64,000 nt of DNA from Rhizobium favelukesii (GTDB lineage: Bacteria; Pseudomonadota; Alphaproteobacteria; Rhizobiales; Rhizobiaceae): contig NZ_HG916854.1 of NCBI RefSeq assembly GCF_000577275.2, positions 62,001 through 126,000 on the forward strand, written 5' to 3'. The position numbers and the translations under genes were made by a program. The first letter of the stretch is position 1; each line of letters opens with the position of its first letter. This document shows, piece after piece, positions 17,491 through 26,956 of the stretch. The notes beneath the pieces were generated by a model. That model saw only the letters and a list, made by a program, of their open reading frames with translations, made no database searches and was not told the DNA's origin.

Positions 17491-17985
17491 GGGAAGGACT
17501 CGTTGGCGGGGCCGGGTATGATGATGTATAGCGCTGGTACCGGGCTGCGTTTGTGAAAGTGCAGCCGTCGCCACCGTCGATCCGGCATTCGAAACGATGC
17601 CGCCCAGGCCGGAGAAGGCCCCCCCGACAAGGGCACCGACCGACGTGGTCAAGAGGTAGACGACCACCAGCGTGGTGACGGCCCAGGATGTCACGCCATG
17701 AAGCGCTCCCGTGGGAGGGACGGGACGTCCCGACAGGCGGCTTGCGATGTAGCCGCCGACGAAGGACGCGATAAGTCCGCTGACTACGAACCACGCCGCC
17801 GAGCTGACCGACAGGGTTGTCGCGCTTGGGTTGTCGTTTGATTGGGGGTAGATCACGGCAGCACCAATGCCCGCACCCAGGAGATTGAGCAGGAGTTGCA
17901 CCACGAGAGCGACCGCAACGCCGGCAAAGACCGCTCCCCATGAGACTTTGTTAAAGGCTGCGTTCAGATATGGGTTGTCGTCACG
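17491..17985 (-). pseudogene. PhnA-like multi-helix membrane protein, truncated and in frame with corA
   Basis: Reads SWGAVFAGVAVALVVQLLLN, GLIASFVGGYIASRLSGRPV, then ALHGVTSWAVTTLVVVYLLT: four hydrophobic segments of the rhizobial PhnA-like membrane family. No ATG was found at the 5' end (LNAAFNKVSWGA is preceded by DDNPY), and the usual C-terminal part is missing. The sequence continues without a stop through HHHTRPRQRVLP into the CorA start at 17490. A deletion probably joined the two genes. Confidence 0.55.
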
Positions 17986-18393
17986 AGTATGTATATGAGC
18001 GACGGGGAGACAGATTCGGTCATCAGGAGCTTCCTCTTCTTCACGGATTCGTCGAACTCGCTAGGGACCGGGTTGTTCCCCGTCAAACGATGCCGGCCTT
18101 CTACGACTTCAGTGAAGAAGGGGCGGCCGCGGTCATCGAGATCGAAGGCCGCAATGAAGAGAAGAAAGGTGCATGATATCCTCAAGTGAAGGCGAGGAAC
18201 TTTCACTGAGTCTGGGGGTTCACAAAGCGTCAATCACTCGATGCAAGTTAGAGCTTCTCTCAAACGAGCACGCTTCCATCAAAGGCTTTCCTCAGGATTG
18301 GCGAACTTTTGCTGCGAGTCACGGGAACCGTTTCGTCTGATCGAGGTTGGGACACCGGAGATCATTTCCGATCTCATCAACGAGGAGTTCAAC
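17986..18393. other. Stretch without a recognisable gene
   Basis: Open frames of 60-90 codons occur on both strands but overlap each other and show no known motif. The minus-strand frame containing AAFDLDDRGRPFFTEVVEG looks most protein-like, but I could not assign it. The stretch ends with the leader of the small Ser/Gly-rich gene at 18394. Confidence 0.4.
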
Positions 18394-18552
18394 ATGCCAT
18401 CTACAAGCGGATCACACTCGGGAAAAACCGGGTCAAAGTCTGGGGCTAGCAAAAGCGCTGCTGCTAAAAGCTCGAGCTCAACAGGCAAGCAGGGCGGTTC
18501 ACATGAGCAGCATGTCAAGGCTGGCGAACAGAGCCACAAGAATTCGAAATAG
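18394..18552 (+). CDS. Small Ser/Gly/Lys-rich protein
   Basis: 52 residues from the ATG at 18394, preceded by a strong GAGGAG about 8 bases upstream. The sequence is low-complexity (SGSHSGKTGSKSGASKS) and ends GGSHEQHVKAGEQSHKNSK, resembling small KGG-type stress-associated proteins. A GC-rich hairpin follows. Probably disordered; function unknown. Confidence 0.6.
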   Translation: MPSTSGSHSGKTGSKSGASKSAAAKSSSSTGKQGGSHEQHVKAGEQSHKNSK

Positions 18553-18561
18553 TCGCTGCAG

Positions 18562-18587
18562 GCGGGGGCCTCTCTTGGGGCTCCCGC
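18562..18587 (+). terminator. Possible terminator hairpin
   Basis: GCGGGGGCC and GGGCTCCCGC form a stem with G-T pairs around a 7-base loop, ten bases after the small-protein stop. No clear T tract follows. Confidence 0.45.
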
Positions 18588-18873
18588 TCATAGTGCAGAT
18601 CTTCATGGGGGCGATCCGAAGTCAATCAACACGGATATTCGTCCGACGCTAACATGCGAGGCTGGAAGCGACTGGTTGCCTCCTCCCTCTCTTCGACACG
18701 ACCGCCTGTACCTCATGTGCTCGCCGACGGCTACAGCAGCCGTCGCCGACGTGCCGAGATAAACTGGCTGAAACGAAATAGTTCCTGATCGGCTCTTGGA
18801 TTTCGTCGCCGCTGGAAGGCATCCGGAACAACCGCCGTTCTCCTGCATTCTCTCGCGACAAAGGAGAACTCCC
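18588..18873. other. Intergenic, nothing recognised
   Basis: About 290 bases without a gene. It ends with AAGGAGAACTCCC, the ribosome binding site of the frameshifted small gene that follows. A promoter probably lies here but no boxes stand out. Confidence 0.4.
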
Positions 18874-19220
18874 ATGCAGCTTATCGACACCCACGTGAGC
18901 AATCTGAACGACGGCACCGTCACGGTTGAATTTCAAGGGAGGGTGGTGATCGCGTGTCCGTTCGGATGGCGACCGACGGTAGCCTCGACCACGACGGCGC
19001 TGTCCTGCGGGCAAAGGAGCTGATGGTTCAGCTCGCTGTCCTCGGAACCGAGAACGACAAGGATCTGAAAGGGGAGGGCAACGGGAACGAGCAGGGCTCG
19101 CTCGAGGACGAACAGCCTTTTCTTGAAGTTGCCGCCGAAGGGCCCGAGGAGGGTCGCGGGGATACCGTCGAGGCAAGCGATCCCGTCTCCGTCATAAACC
19201 CCACCGGATCGCGGGACTGA
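18874..19220 (+). pseudogene. Small conserved hypothetical protein, one-base frameshift
   Basis: A good AAGGAG site precedes the ATG at 18874. The first frame gives MQLIDTHVSNLNDGTVTVEF; near 18935 the reading must move to the frame that gives GEGGDRVSVRMATDGSLDHD and GAVLRAKELMVQLAVLG, ending at 19220. A single lost G in the run CAAGGGAGGG explains the shift. The joined sequence looks like one ordinary small protein (beta strands, then a helix), similar to unnamed rhizobial proteins. Confidence 0.5.
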
Positions 19221-19223
19221 CGG

Positions 19224-19610
19224 ATGGCACGGCCAGTCGCGTTCGTCACCGGTGCGAGCTCCGGGATAGGTCTCGCCACAGCGACAATTCTTGCGTCGTC
19301 GGGTTACGATCTCGCGCTCTTCGATCTTAATGACGAACCACTGGAAAACCTGGCTCGAACACTCCGACAACAGGGTGGGCAAGGTAGTACCTGTGTACGG
19401 AGACTTCTTCTCCGAAGTAGATATGGACCGCGCCATAACGGCCATTAGGAGCGATTTCGGTCGGCTCGACGCTGTGGTCGCCAATGCCGGCATCAACGGC
19501 GTCTGGGCGCCAATCGACGATCTCACACCGGACGAATGGGACGCCACCATCCGCGTCAATTTGCGTGGAACCTACCTGACGCTGAATAGGACGGTCGCGT
19601 CGCCGACCCA
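19224..19610 (+). pseudogene. Short-chain dehydrogenase/reductase, frameshifted and truncated
   Basis: The Rossmann opening VAFVTGASSGIGLATATILA (TGxxxGIG) is in the first frame. Near 19375 it shifts to a second frame with PVYGDFFSEVDMDRAI, then the NAG motif (VVANAGINGVWAP) and DEWDATIRVNLRGTYL. The catalytic Ser-Tyr-Lys part is missing; after about 19605 unrelated sequence follows and a receiver-domain remnant begins at 19639. Inactive. Confidence 0.75.
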
Positions 19611-19638
19611 GCCTTGGTTTTCCGGGGGACGATGCCCG

Positions 19639-20026
19639 ATGGAGACGGTCACAATATTGATCGCCGATGATGAGGCATCAGTGCTGCTGGTTTCCGCCCG
19701 CGCACGGATTGGTCACCGACATTCCGCTGAGAGACGCGCCTGACGGCTGGGAGGTGGCCCGCGTTGCGCGGGAAATCGAGCCAGGAATGCCTGCCGTATG
19801 CACGACTGACGACAGCGCCGCCGACTGGCCATCGAAAGGTGTTCCAAACAGCATCATGCTTCAAAAGCCATTTGACATCGCGCAATTGGTGACCGCGATC
19901 TCGCAACTGCTCAACGAAAGCTCACTACGTCGGACAAGGGCGAAACCGAGGATCGCGGTTGATGTTTCGGTACCACCGCACGTCAATCGGATGTCGCCGA
20001 TGCTGAATTGGATGAGCCCACGGTGA
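19639..20026 (+). pseudogene. CheY-like receiver domain, broken
   Basis: The ATG at 19639 opens METVTILIADDEASVLL, the acidic-pair start of a receiver domain. A frameshift and missing segment near 19690 lead to LVTDIPLRDAPDGWEVARVA, carrying the phospho-acceptor Asp, and then SIMLQKPFDIAQLVTAISQL with the conserved Lys. Helix 1 to strand 3 is shortened. The tail to 20026 is not receiver-like. A dead single-domain response regulator. Confidence 0.65.
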
Positions 20027-20204
20027 CGCAAGCTGGGGCGACGCTGCGAACAAAATTCGTGGTGCCTCGTTCTGATAAAACGGTGCCAGCGATGAGGAGA
20101 GCGGCTCGTCTTGAACAAGTGAGACCAGTTCTCCTTGGCCATATCATTCCGATCGCCGTCGGATCAACCCTCGATGGACTCACGATCGTGCGAGCTTGGC
20201 AGGT

Positions 20205-21923
20205 CTAAAGCATCGCGAACGACGAATGATCCAAGAAATCCCCGATGGCGTCGGCAGGCATCGGGGCGCCCAAGAGGTTTCCCTGTAGCCGGTCGCATTT
20301 CCTTCTGCCAAGCCAGGTCGCTTGGCCGACAGTCTCGACGCCTTCCGCAGTGACCCGCATCCCCAATCCGTGAGCAAGGCCGATGATGAAGCGCACGATC
20401 GTCTGGCTCTTCGGGTTCGTCTCGACATCGTTGATGAAGTGCTTGTCGATCTTGATCGTATCGAAAGGAAAGTTCTGTAAGTAGCTAAGGGACGAATATC
20501 GGGTACCGAAGTCGTCGAGCGCGATCCGGATGCCTAGGATCTCGAGTGTGTTGAGCGTGTCAAGATTGTTGGTCGTGCGCTCGAGCAAGACGGTTTCCGT
20601 TATCTCGAGTTCCAACCGATCGGCCGCGAGTCCGACCTCGTCAAGGATTGCCGCTACGCGATCGGTGAAACCACCGAGTAGGAACTGGGCCGGGGAAAGA
20701 TTGACCGCAACAATGAAGTGCGAGGGCCAGGTTGTCGCCTGGCGGCAGGCGTTTTCCAGCACCCACTCTCCGATTTCTCCCATCAGGCCGTCAGCTTCGG
20801 CCATGGGAATGAAAAGGTTCGGTGGAATGACTCCAGCATAGGGATGGCGCCACCGCAGCAAAGCTTCGAAGCCGACGATCCGCTCCGGCAGCTCTACGAG
20901 CGGCTGGTATTCAATGAAGAATTGCCCTTCCTGGAGCGCGACACGTAAGCTGCGCCTCAGCATCTCGCGCTGCTCTAGCATGATCAGCATCGAGCGGTTG
21001 AATGCTCTCGCGCGACCGCGTCCATCGTTCTTCGCAGCGTAGAGCGCGATGTCAGCCGCCTTCATCAATTGCTCGCCGTCGTTTCCGTCATTTGGCGCGA
21101 CGGCGATTCCAATGCTTGCGCCGACAAAGACATCGATGCCGTCGATGGTGAACGGTCCCTTGAACGCATGGACCAGTGATTCCGCCAGCCGCTCTGCTTC
21201 ACCGGGCTGATCGTCATGGCATTGAATGACGGCAAATTCATCGCCTGCGAGCCTGTAGGCGGTCTCCCCATCGCGAAGCACGGCTTGGATCCGTTCCGCC
21301 GTCATCTTGAGCACGATATCGCCAGCGCCGTGACCAAGGGTGTCGTTGACCGGCTTGAAGCCATCGAGATCCATCTGCATCAACGCAAGCTTGTGCCCAG
21401 CAAGCACAGGGAGATTCGCCTGAAGATCGCTGCTGAACTGCCGACGATTGGCCAGTCCTGTCAATGCGTCATGCCGAGCCTGGTGAAGAAGCAAGGCTCG
21501 ATCTGCGTATCCATTCGGGGCTTTCGAACGAGCCGCCTCGTTTCGCGTCTCGATGACCCCGAGTCCCCGTTCCGTGCTGAAAAGGAGAAGATTGCGCCCC
21601 TCATCGGACGCGCCAGGTTCAATCGCAATATTGCACGGGATGCCGCCGGCAAGCACCGCCTCGACAAACGGCCTGCGGTCGGAAATCAGCAGCTCTGGAT
21701 AGACCTGCCAAAGAGTTGCATCTGTCGCGGCCACGATTCTGTAGGCCTGGGCAACCTTTGCAGAGCATTTTACCAGCTTTAGGCTATTCCCATAATAGGA
21801 AACAAATTCATCGGTTTGACGATGCATAGACGCCACATTAGAATCTTTCATTCCCGCCTCAGCCTGTTGAGACAACGCTAACATGCTGACACTAAGTTTT
21901 TCAATCAAGTGTCGCGTGGTCAC
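20205..21923 (-). CDS. GGDEF-EAL cyclic-di-GMP signalling protein
   Basis: 572 residues; start at GTG 21923 is uncertain (an in-frame ATG lies 13 codons inside). Residues 1-140 form a PAS-like sensor without membrane helices, so the protein is cytoplasmic. The GGDEF domain (150-310) has AGDEF at 226-230 instead of GGDEF. The EAL domain (325-565) has EAL at 353-355, but loop 6 reads DDFGTRYSS, with Arg475 where Gly is usual. The protein may be mainly regulatory, or a weak cyclase/phosphodiesterase. Neighbours on both sides are broken genes. Confidence 0.85.
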   Translation of the reverse strand: MTTRHLIEKLSVSMLALSQQAEAGMKDSNVASMHRQTDEFVSYYGNSLKLVKCSAKVAQAYRIVAATDATLWQVYPELLISDRRPFVEAVLAGGIPCNIAIEPGASDEGRNLLLFSTERGLGVIETRNEAARSKAPNGYADRALLLHQARHDALTGLANRRQFSSDLQANLPVLAGHKLALMQMDLDGFKPVNDTLGHGAGDIVLKMTAERIQAVLRDGETAYRLAGDEFAVIQCHDDQPGEAERLAESLVHAFKGPFTIDGIDVFVGASIGIAVAPNDGNDGEQLMKAADIALYAAKNDGRGRARAFNRSMLIMLEQREMLRRSLRVALQEGQFFIEYQPLVELPERIVGFEALLRWRHPYAGVIPPNLFIPMAEADGLMGEIGEWVLENACRQATTWPSHFIVAVNLSPAQFLLGGFTDRVAAILDEVGLAADRLELEITETVLLERTTNNLDTLNTLEILGIRIALDDFGTRYSSLSYLQNFPFDTIKIDKHFINDVETNPKSQTIVRFIIGLAHGLGMRVTAEGVETVGQATWLGRRKCDRLQGNLLGAPMPADAIGDFLDHSSFAML

Positions 21924-21989
21924 CGAGAGGACAACTAGGGAGCGTCAAATAAAAAGAAAGTTCCGGAATCGGCGTTCAAAGGCGCGGTC

Positions 21990-22250
21990 GGCAGCGGAGC
22001 AACTAACACCGGCCGCCAGAAGATCGTGTGGTGACGGCCCTTGATGGGATGAAGTTGCTGGTGATGATGATCCCCGACAGCGGGATTAGGGATTGCCCAA
22101 ATCCACTGGCCACTTCTTGGGCTGGTGAGATCGAGCAATATCTGTCCGAACTGCAAATCGCCGTTCCACGCGGCGAAATCCTGATGGCCTTCAGCCGGCC
22201 ACGTTTCTCGCCAGCGATATCTCGGTTCATATTCGGGCGCACAGGGCTTC
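21990..22250 (-). pseudogene. Conserved hypothetical protein fragment
   Basis: One minus-strand frame reads EPRYRWRETWPAEGHQDFAA, then DLQFGQILLDLTSPRSGQWI and GDHHHQQLHPIKGRH. This resembles small rhizobial hypothetical proteins in which W, FGRI and GxWxW motifs recur. No start codon is present in this frame, and the 3' end runs into unrelated sequence, so it is treated as a fragment. Confidence 0.35.
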
Positions 22251-22296
22251 CCTCGGAAGATGTTGCCGACAGCCGCATGTCGATGGTTTGAATTCT

Positions 22297-22839
22297 TGCT
22301 CCGCCCGACCCTCATGCCCGGGCGCGGGCAGTACGACGCGGGCTTCTGTTAACACATAGTCGATCTTGGCAGCGGTCGGCGTCTTTTCGTCAAAAGTAGA
22401 CATGCTCGTATCTCCATCGCCGTCACGAAGCAGGATTGGACCGTACCACAACCCAAGCGCCACCAGGCCCCCTAAGATACCGGCTACGATCCCCGCCAAT
22501 ATTCCGAGACTGCGGCTCGTGGCAACGCCGAGACCCAAGCCGAGTGCGAGGGCAAATGGGGCAAGCGTCAAGCAAGAAATCCGCGTGACAAACCCATTGA
22601 AATCTCGTCGCTTCTCCTCGCTCCACAATCCGATGGCGCGCGCTCGGCGTAATCAGAACTGCGATGACCCCGACCATGATGCAAAGCAGGATCACTTCGA
22701 TCCCTTTTTGGAGGAAACTGAGATTGGAAAAAGCATTTTGAAATGGCGCATGGAACTGAAAGCCGAGCAAGATCTGCGCGCCCAACATCGGCATGCGCAA
22801 TTCATCCAGAGCCGTCTTCGTCTTATCGGCCCGAGACAC
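22297..22839 (-). pseudogene. DUF6328-like four-helix membrane protein, frameshifted and truncated
   Basis: From a GTG at 22839: LDELRMPMLGAQILLGFQFH and two hydrophobic helices, ending in ITPSARHRIVERGEATRF. A one-base shift near 22615 leads to GFVTRISCLTLAPFALALGL, another two helices and the second repeat opening KIDYVLTEARVVLP. The usual continuation (GAQALLGFQ) is replaced by unrelated residues, so the second half is lost. Confidence 0.55.
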
Positions 22840-23189
22840 CTGCTCGACCTTTTCTTTTGCGCAAACGCGAATGGCTGGAACTGCGTCTATGCCGCGTCAC
22901 CCGACATGAAATGGCAAGTTTCATAAGGCATCCCGCCCCGTCTATGCCATAGAACCGCTACTCCACTCGGAAGTTCCACGAGTGAGGATCTAAATCAGAG
23001 TTAGGGTCTGGGGTGCTGACCAATCCAATTGGGCACGAAAAACAATGGCCGCTTAGAAGCGCCTAAGATTTTAGCACTTCGATTCACAACAATCGGGTGT
23101 TGGTTACGCGTTCGAATTCAAGGCCGAAAAAGAACGGGATGCCGATGGCGGCACCCCAGCTCCAATCACATGGAAACTGATCCGGTTGG
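22840..23189. other. Intergenic, nothing recognised
   Basis: About 350 bases upstream of the DUF6328-like remnant and downstream of the broken ABC permease. No gene, repeat or clear hairpin was seen. Confidence 0.4.
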
Positions 23190-23965
23190 TTACGCCGCTC
23201 TTTCTTCTGCTGCGTTCGGTCTCCACTTAATGAGCCGGCCTTCCAAAACATCGAGAATGCGGTCGATGATGAGCACGAACAAGGCCAGGATGATGATGCG
23301 GCAAACACTCCGACCGCGTCGAAGTTGCCTTCCGCCTGCGCGATCAGATAACCGAGCCCCGCAGAGGAGCCGAGATATTCACCAATGATGGCGCCTACCA
23401 CCGCGAAGCCAACTGACGTGCGAAGGGAAGACAAAATCCAGCTGGCCGCCGCCGGAAAATAGACATGCCGCAACAGATCGGAACGTTTGGCCCCGAGGAT
23501 CCTTGCGTTTGCGAGGACGACCGGGTTGACTTCGCGGACGCCTTGCATCGCGTTGAAGAAGGTGATGAAGAAGACAAGCGTTACTGCGAGCGCTACCTTC
23601 GACCATAGGCCGAGACCAAGCCAAAGCACGAAAATTGGGGCGAGTACGACGCGCGGAATGGCGTTCAGGCCCTTGATGAAGGGGTCTAAAATCCGTGCCG
23701 TGCTGCGGCTGAGACCGAGCCATACCCCGGCTGCGACGCCCAGGCCCGTGCCGATGATGTAGCCGAGCACAGTCTCCGTCAGTGTGATTGACACATGTCG
23801 ATAGAAGCTGAGGTCAACAATCCAGCTGACCATCTGGTTGAAGATGTCGAGCGGGGCTGGAAAGAAGAAGACATCGATGAAGCCGGCGGTCACGCCGAGC
23901 TGCCAGCCGCCGAGGATAAAAACCAGCATCCCGAGCTGGATGATGCGTTCAGTCACGACGCTCAT
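23190..23965 (-). pseudogene. ABC transporter permease (SsuC/TauC type), C-terminal frameshift
   Basis: The first 220 residues are a normal NitT/TauT-family permease: five helices and the EAA loop NARILGAKRSDLLRHVYFP. After NFDAVGVFA one lost G (about 23308) shifts the frame, so the current product ends in a meaningless Ser/Arg-rich tail up to 23084. The original frame would read IIILALFVLIIDRILDVLEG and stop at 23190. The last helix is lost, so function is doubtful. The start overlaps the end of the ATPase gene in its original frame. Confidence 0.8.
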
Positions 23966-24780
23966 AGCTTTTCTCCACTTCGCCGCGCAGGGAAGCCCAG
24001 ATATTTCGATACAAATCCATAAAGCGTGGATCGAGCGTGATTTCCGCGACGTGCGCGGGGGCGCTCGAGTTCCACCGCGAAGCTTTCGATGACCCGTGAA
24101 CGAGGGCCGGCTGCCAGAATCGCGACCCGGTCGCCGAGGGCTATTGCTTCCTCAAGGTCATGCGTGATCATTACGACGGCCCTGCGCTCTTCCTGCCACA
24201 GACGCAGGAGTTCGTTTTGCATGAGGTGCCGTGTGTGAATATCGAGGGCCGAAAAGGGCTCGTCCATCAGGATGACCTTGGGGCCGGAGATCAGGGCCTG
24301 CGCCATCTGAACGCGCTTGCGCTGGCCGCCCGAAAGCTGATGCGGATAGCGATGCTCGAACCCTTTGAGTCCGACTTTCGCAAGCCAGTTCATAGAACGC
24401 TCGCGCCGCTCTGCACTCGGCACACCTTTGAACAGCAGTCCCAGCTCGACATTCTCGATCGATGTCTTCCAGGGCAGCAGTGCGTCCTGCTGAAAGAGAT
24501 AGCCGATATCGTTCTGGACGCCCTTAATCGGAGCGCCGTCGATCGCCACTCTGCCGCTGGCAGGCTTCAGAAGACCGGCAATGGCGTTGAGAACGGTACT
24601 TTTGCCACAGCCTGTCGGTCCCACGATGGCGAGAAACTCGCCATCGGCAACTGTCAGGTTCACGTCCTGCACCGCGACATAGGAGCCGAATGACATCGTG
24701 ACTGTGTCAATCGATACCATTGGCCTTTTGTTTAGCTCGCCCGTCGGAACGGACATGGGTTTTACGACAGCCAATGCCAT
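23949..24780 (-). pseudogene. ABC transporter ATPase (SsuB/TauB type), 3' frameshift
   Basis: Walker A (GPTGCGKST), Q loop (LFQQDALLPW), signature (LSGGQRKR) and Walker B (VILMDEPFSALD) are all intact. One extra base near 24060 (CGCGCACGTC, where CGCGACGTC is expected) changes the C-terminus: the current frame ends GFPARRSGEKL at 23962. The original frame would read AEITLDPRFMDLYRNIWASL and end at 23949, overlapping the permease start. The nucleotide-binding core could still fold, but two lesions in one operon indicate decay. Confidence 0.75.
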
Positions 24781-24795
24781 GGCCTCCTCCTGGGG

Positions 24796-25797
24796 TTAGT
24801 TGATGGTCTTGTCGGTGACTTTGTCCACGAATGCGCTCGTGTAGGTTTTGGAAAGATCGATGGTCGCGGCAGCAACCTTTTGGTTGAAACTCTTCAAAAC
24901 GGCGAGGGGTGTCTGAGTGTCGGTCTCGCTGAATTTGCCATCGACCGAGAAGATCGGTTTGGCATTCTCGACAGCCTTCACATAGGTGTCCCGGTCACCG
25001 GAGATGAATTCCTTCGGCAGTTTTTCGACAATCTCTTCAGCGCTGTGTGTGTTCATCCAGGCCAGCGCCTTAACGGTCGCGTTTGTGACTTTCTGGATGG
25101 TTTCCGGATTCTCATCGATATAGGCCTGCGTCGCATAAAGGACGGAGGTCGGGTAGATCCCGCCGTAGATTTCCGTGGCACCCTCGTCGCTGCGGGCGTC
25201 AATCAAAATCTTGCCGACACCCTTGGCTTCGATAAAGGTTGCCGCCGGATCGTAGTTGACCAATAGATCAACTTTTCCTTGCTCGAGCGCCGCAACAGCA
25301 GCCGAACCGGAGCCGACTCCGATCAACGAGACGTCATCAGCCGATAGGCTGTGGCGCTGCAGATAATAGCGAACGAAGAAGTCTGAAGACGAGCCCGGTG
25401 CTGTGATACCGATTTTCGCGCCCTTGATCGTTTCAGGTTTGGCAGGATCAAACGTAGCGTTCTTTCCACCGGCAAGCACGAGCCCGGAATTGCGGGCCAG
25501 CTGCACGAAGGCGACAACAGCCTTGTTCTGCGACTGCATCTGGATGGTGTGGTCGTAGAAGCCGACCGCGATATCCGTGGAGCCGGCAACGAGCGCCTGC
25601 AGCGTCTTGGAACCGCCCGATGCGAAGTTTTCGACGGTCACCTCAAGACCTTCCTTCTCGTAGAGACCTAGGCCAGCTGCGACCGGAAAGGGCAGGTTGT
25701 TGAGGTTGTAGGACCCGACGCTGATGCGGACGGGTTCCGCAAAAGCCGAACCTGCGAAGGCGGCCGTCGCTGCAAGGGCGAGCAAAAGTTTACGCAT
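24796..25797 (-). CDS. ABC substrate-binding protein (NMT1/SsuA-like)
   Basis: 333 residues from the ATG at 25797, chosen because it gives a clean Sec signal (MRKLLLALAATAAFAGSAFA, cleavage after AFA). The mature protein has the NitT/TauT periplasmic fold: PFPVAAGLGLYEKEGLEVTV, GFYDH, then GITAPGSSSDFFVRYYL. It is closely similar in layout to the binding protein at 54744, which also has GFYDH and ends in LSKTYT. Unlike its ATPase and permease partners it is intact. The ligand is unknown; linkage to a GalD-type tautomerase suggests an aromatic or dicarboxylic acid. Confidence 0.85.
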   Translation of the reverse strand: MRKLLLALAATAAFAGSAFAEPVRISVGSYNLNNLPFPVAAGLGLYEKEGLEVTVENFASGGSKTLQALVAGSTDIAVGFYDHTIQMQSQNKAVVAFVQLARNSGLVLAGGKNATFDPAKPETIKGAKIGITAPGSSSDFFVRYYLQRHSLSADDVSLIGVGSGSAAVAALEQGKVDLLVNYDPAATFIEAKGVGKILIDARSDEGATEIYGGIYPTSVLYATQAYIDENPETIQKVTNATVKALAWMNTHSAEEIVEKLPKEFISGDRDTYVKAVENAKPIFSVDGKFSETDTQTPLAVLKSFNQKVAAATIDLSKTYTSAFVDKVTDKTIN

Positions 25798-25844
25798 GCG
25801 TATTCCTCCCTGATGCGTGGCGCCCTCCCGGCAACCACTTTCGA

Positions 25845-26927
25845 TTATGCCGCGCAAACCATTTGCGCGATAGGTTTTGCAAAGACCCGGCCTTCGAAGA
25901 GGCGGCGGGCCGTACGCAGGATTCCGGCAACTGTCTTGCCGTCGCGGGTATCCAGTTTCACTTCCAAACGACCACTTGGATGTTCGAGAACGAGAACGAC
26001 CGGCGGCTTGCGGTCGCCGATCAGCCGCGAGGCGACGGTTCCGTCGCTGATGCAGGCTGTGGCAATGCCGACCGCACCGGTCGTTGCGAGAGACGGGTGG
26101 CATTGACGTGGCATGAAATAGCGCACGCCGAGATCGCCACTCTTGTTAGGCGTCGAGATTAGAACCGGCTTTGGCGTGACCTGACTGCTGACGTCACCCA
26201 TACCCATGCGCCGGCCGGCTTCGAGCCTCAGAGTTTCGAGACGTTCGAGCAATGCGCCGTTGGCATTAAGCACGGCCGCAGGTTCGTTCCCCGTCACGCC
26301 GAGGGCGGTGGCTTCCAGCAACATCATCGGCATCGCGCAATCGATGCAGGTCACATCGATGCCATCGATCCTGTCTCGCGGGTTGCCGGTGGGAAAAAGC
26401 ATGCCCGTGCGTGCTCCGGCAGCATCCATGAAGGTCAGCGCGATTGGCGCAGCATTGCCGGGCACGCCGTCGATCGACGCATCTCCCATGTAGGCAACCC
26501 GGCCATCAGGGGTCGGAACCTCGGCTTCGATCAATTTGCCGGTATTAACGTTGTGAATGCGCACGCGGGTTACCCCCGTCGTCGCCTTGATCAGGCCGGC
26601 CTCGATCGCGAACGGCCCGACGGCCGCCAGCATATTTCCGCAGTTGGGCGAGGTATCGACGAATTGCTGATCGATGCGGACCTGAGCGAACAGATAATCC
26701 ACATCCGCATCGGACACGGTTGCTGGACCAACGATGGCGACCTTGCTGGTGACCGGATTGCCACCGCCGATTCCATCGATCTGTAACGGGTGACCGGATC
26801 CCATAACCGAAAGCAGGATCTGATCGCGTTGACGCGAATCCGACGGAAGGTCGGATGCGAGGAAGAACGGTCCTTTGGAGGTGCCGCCTCGCATCAGAAC
26901 GCAGGGAATGGAAATCAGGTCGTTCAT
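25845..26927 (-). CDS. galD: PrpF-family isomerase, 4-oxalomesaconate tautomerase-like
   Basis: 360 residues from the ATG at 26927. It begins IPCVLMRGGTSKGPFFLASD, the PrpF-family signature, followed by GIGGGNPVTSKVAIVGP, DTSPNCGNMLAAVGPFAIEA (catalytic Cys region) and a symmetrical second diaminopimelate-epimerase-like lobe. In gallate catabolism GalD converts oxalomesaconate tautomers; PrpF isomerises aconitate. It precedes the ABC genes on the same strand with 47 bases between, and faces a LysR gene that probably controls it. Confidence 0.8.
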   Translation of the reverse strand: MNDLISIPCVLMRGGTSKGPFFLASDLPSDSRQRDQILLSVMGSGHPLQIDGIGGGNPVTSKVAIVGPATVSDADVDYLFAQVRIDQQFVDTSPNCGNMLAAVGPFAIEAGLIKATTGVTRVRIHNVNTGKLIEAEVPTPDGRVAYMGDASIDGVPGNAAPIALTFMDAAGARTGMLFPTGNPRDRIDGIDVTCIDCAMPMMLLEATALGVTGNEPAAVLNANGALLERLETLRLEAGRRMGMGDVSSQVTPKPVLISTPNKSGDLGVRYFMPRQCHPSLATTGAVGIATACISDGTVASRLIGDRKPPVVLVLEHPSGRLEVKLDTRDGKTVAGILRTARRLFEGRVFAKPIAQMVCAA

Positions 26928-26956
26928 GGTTGTGTCCGCATACTGATGTGATCTAA

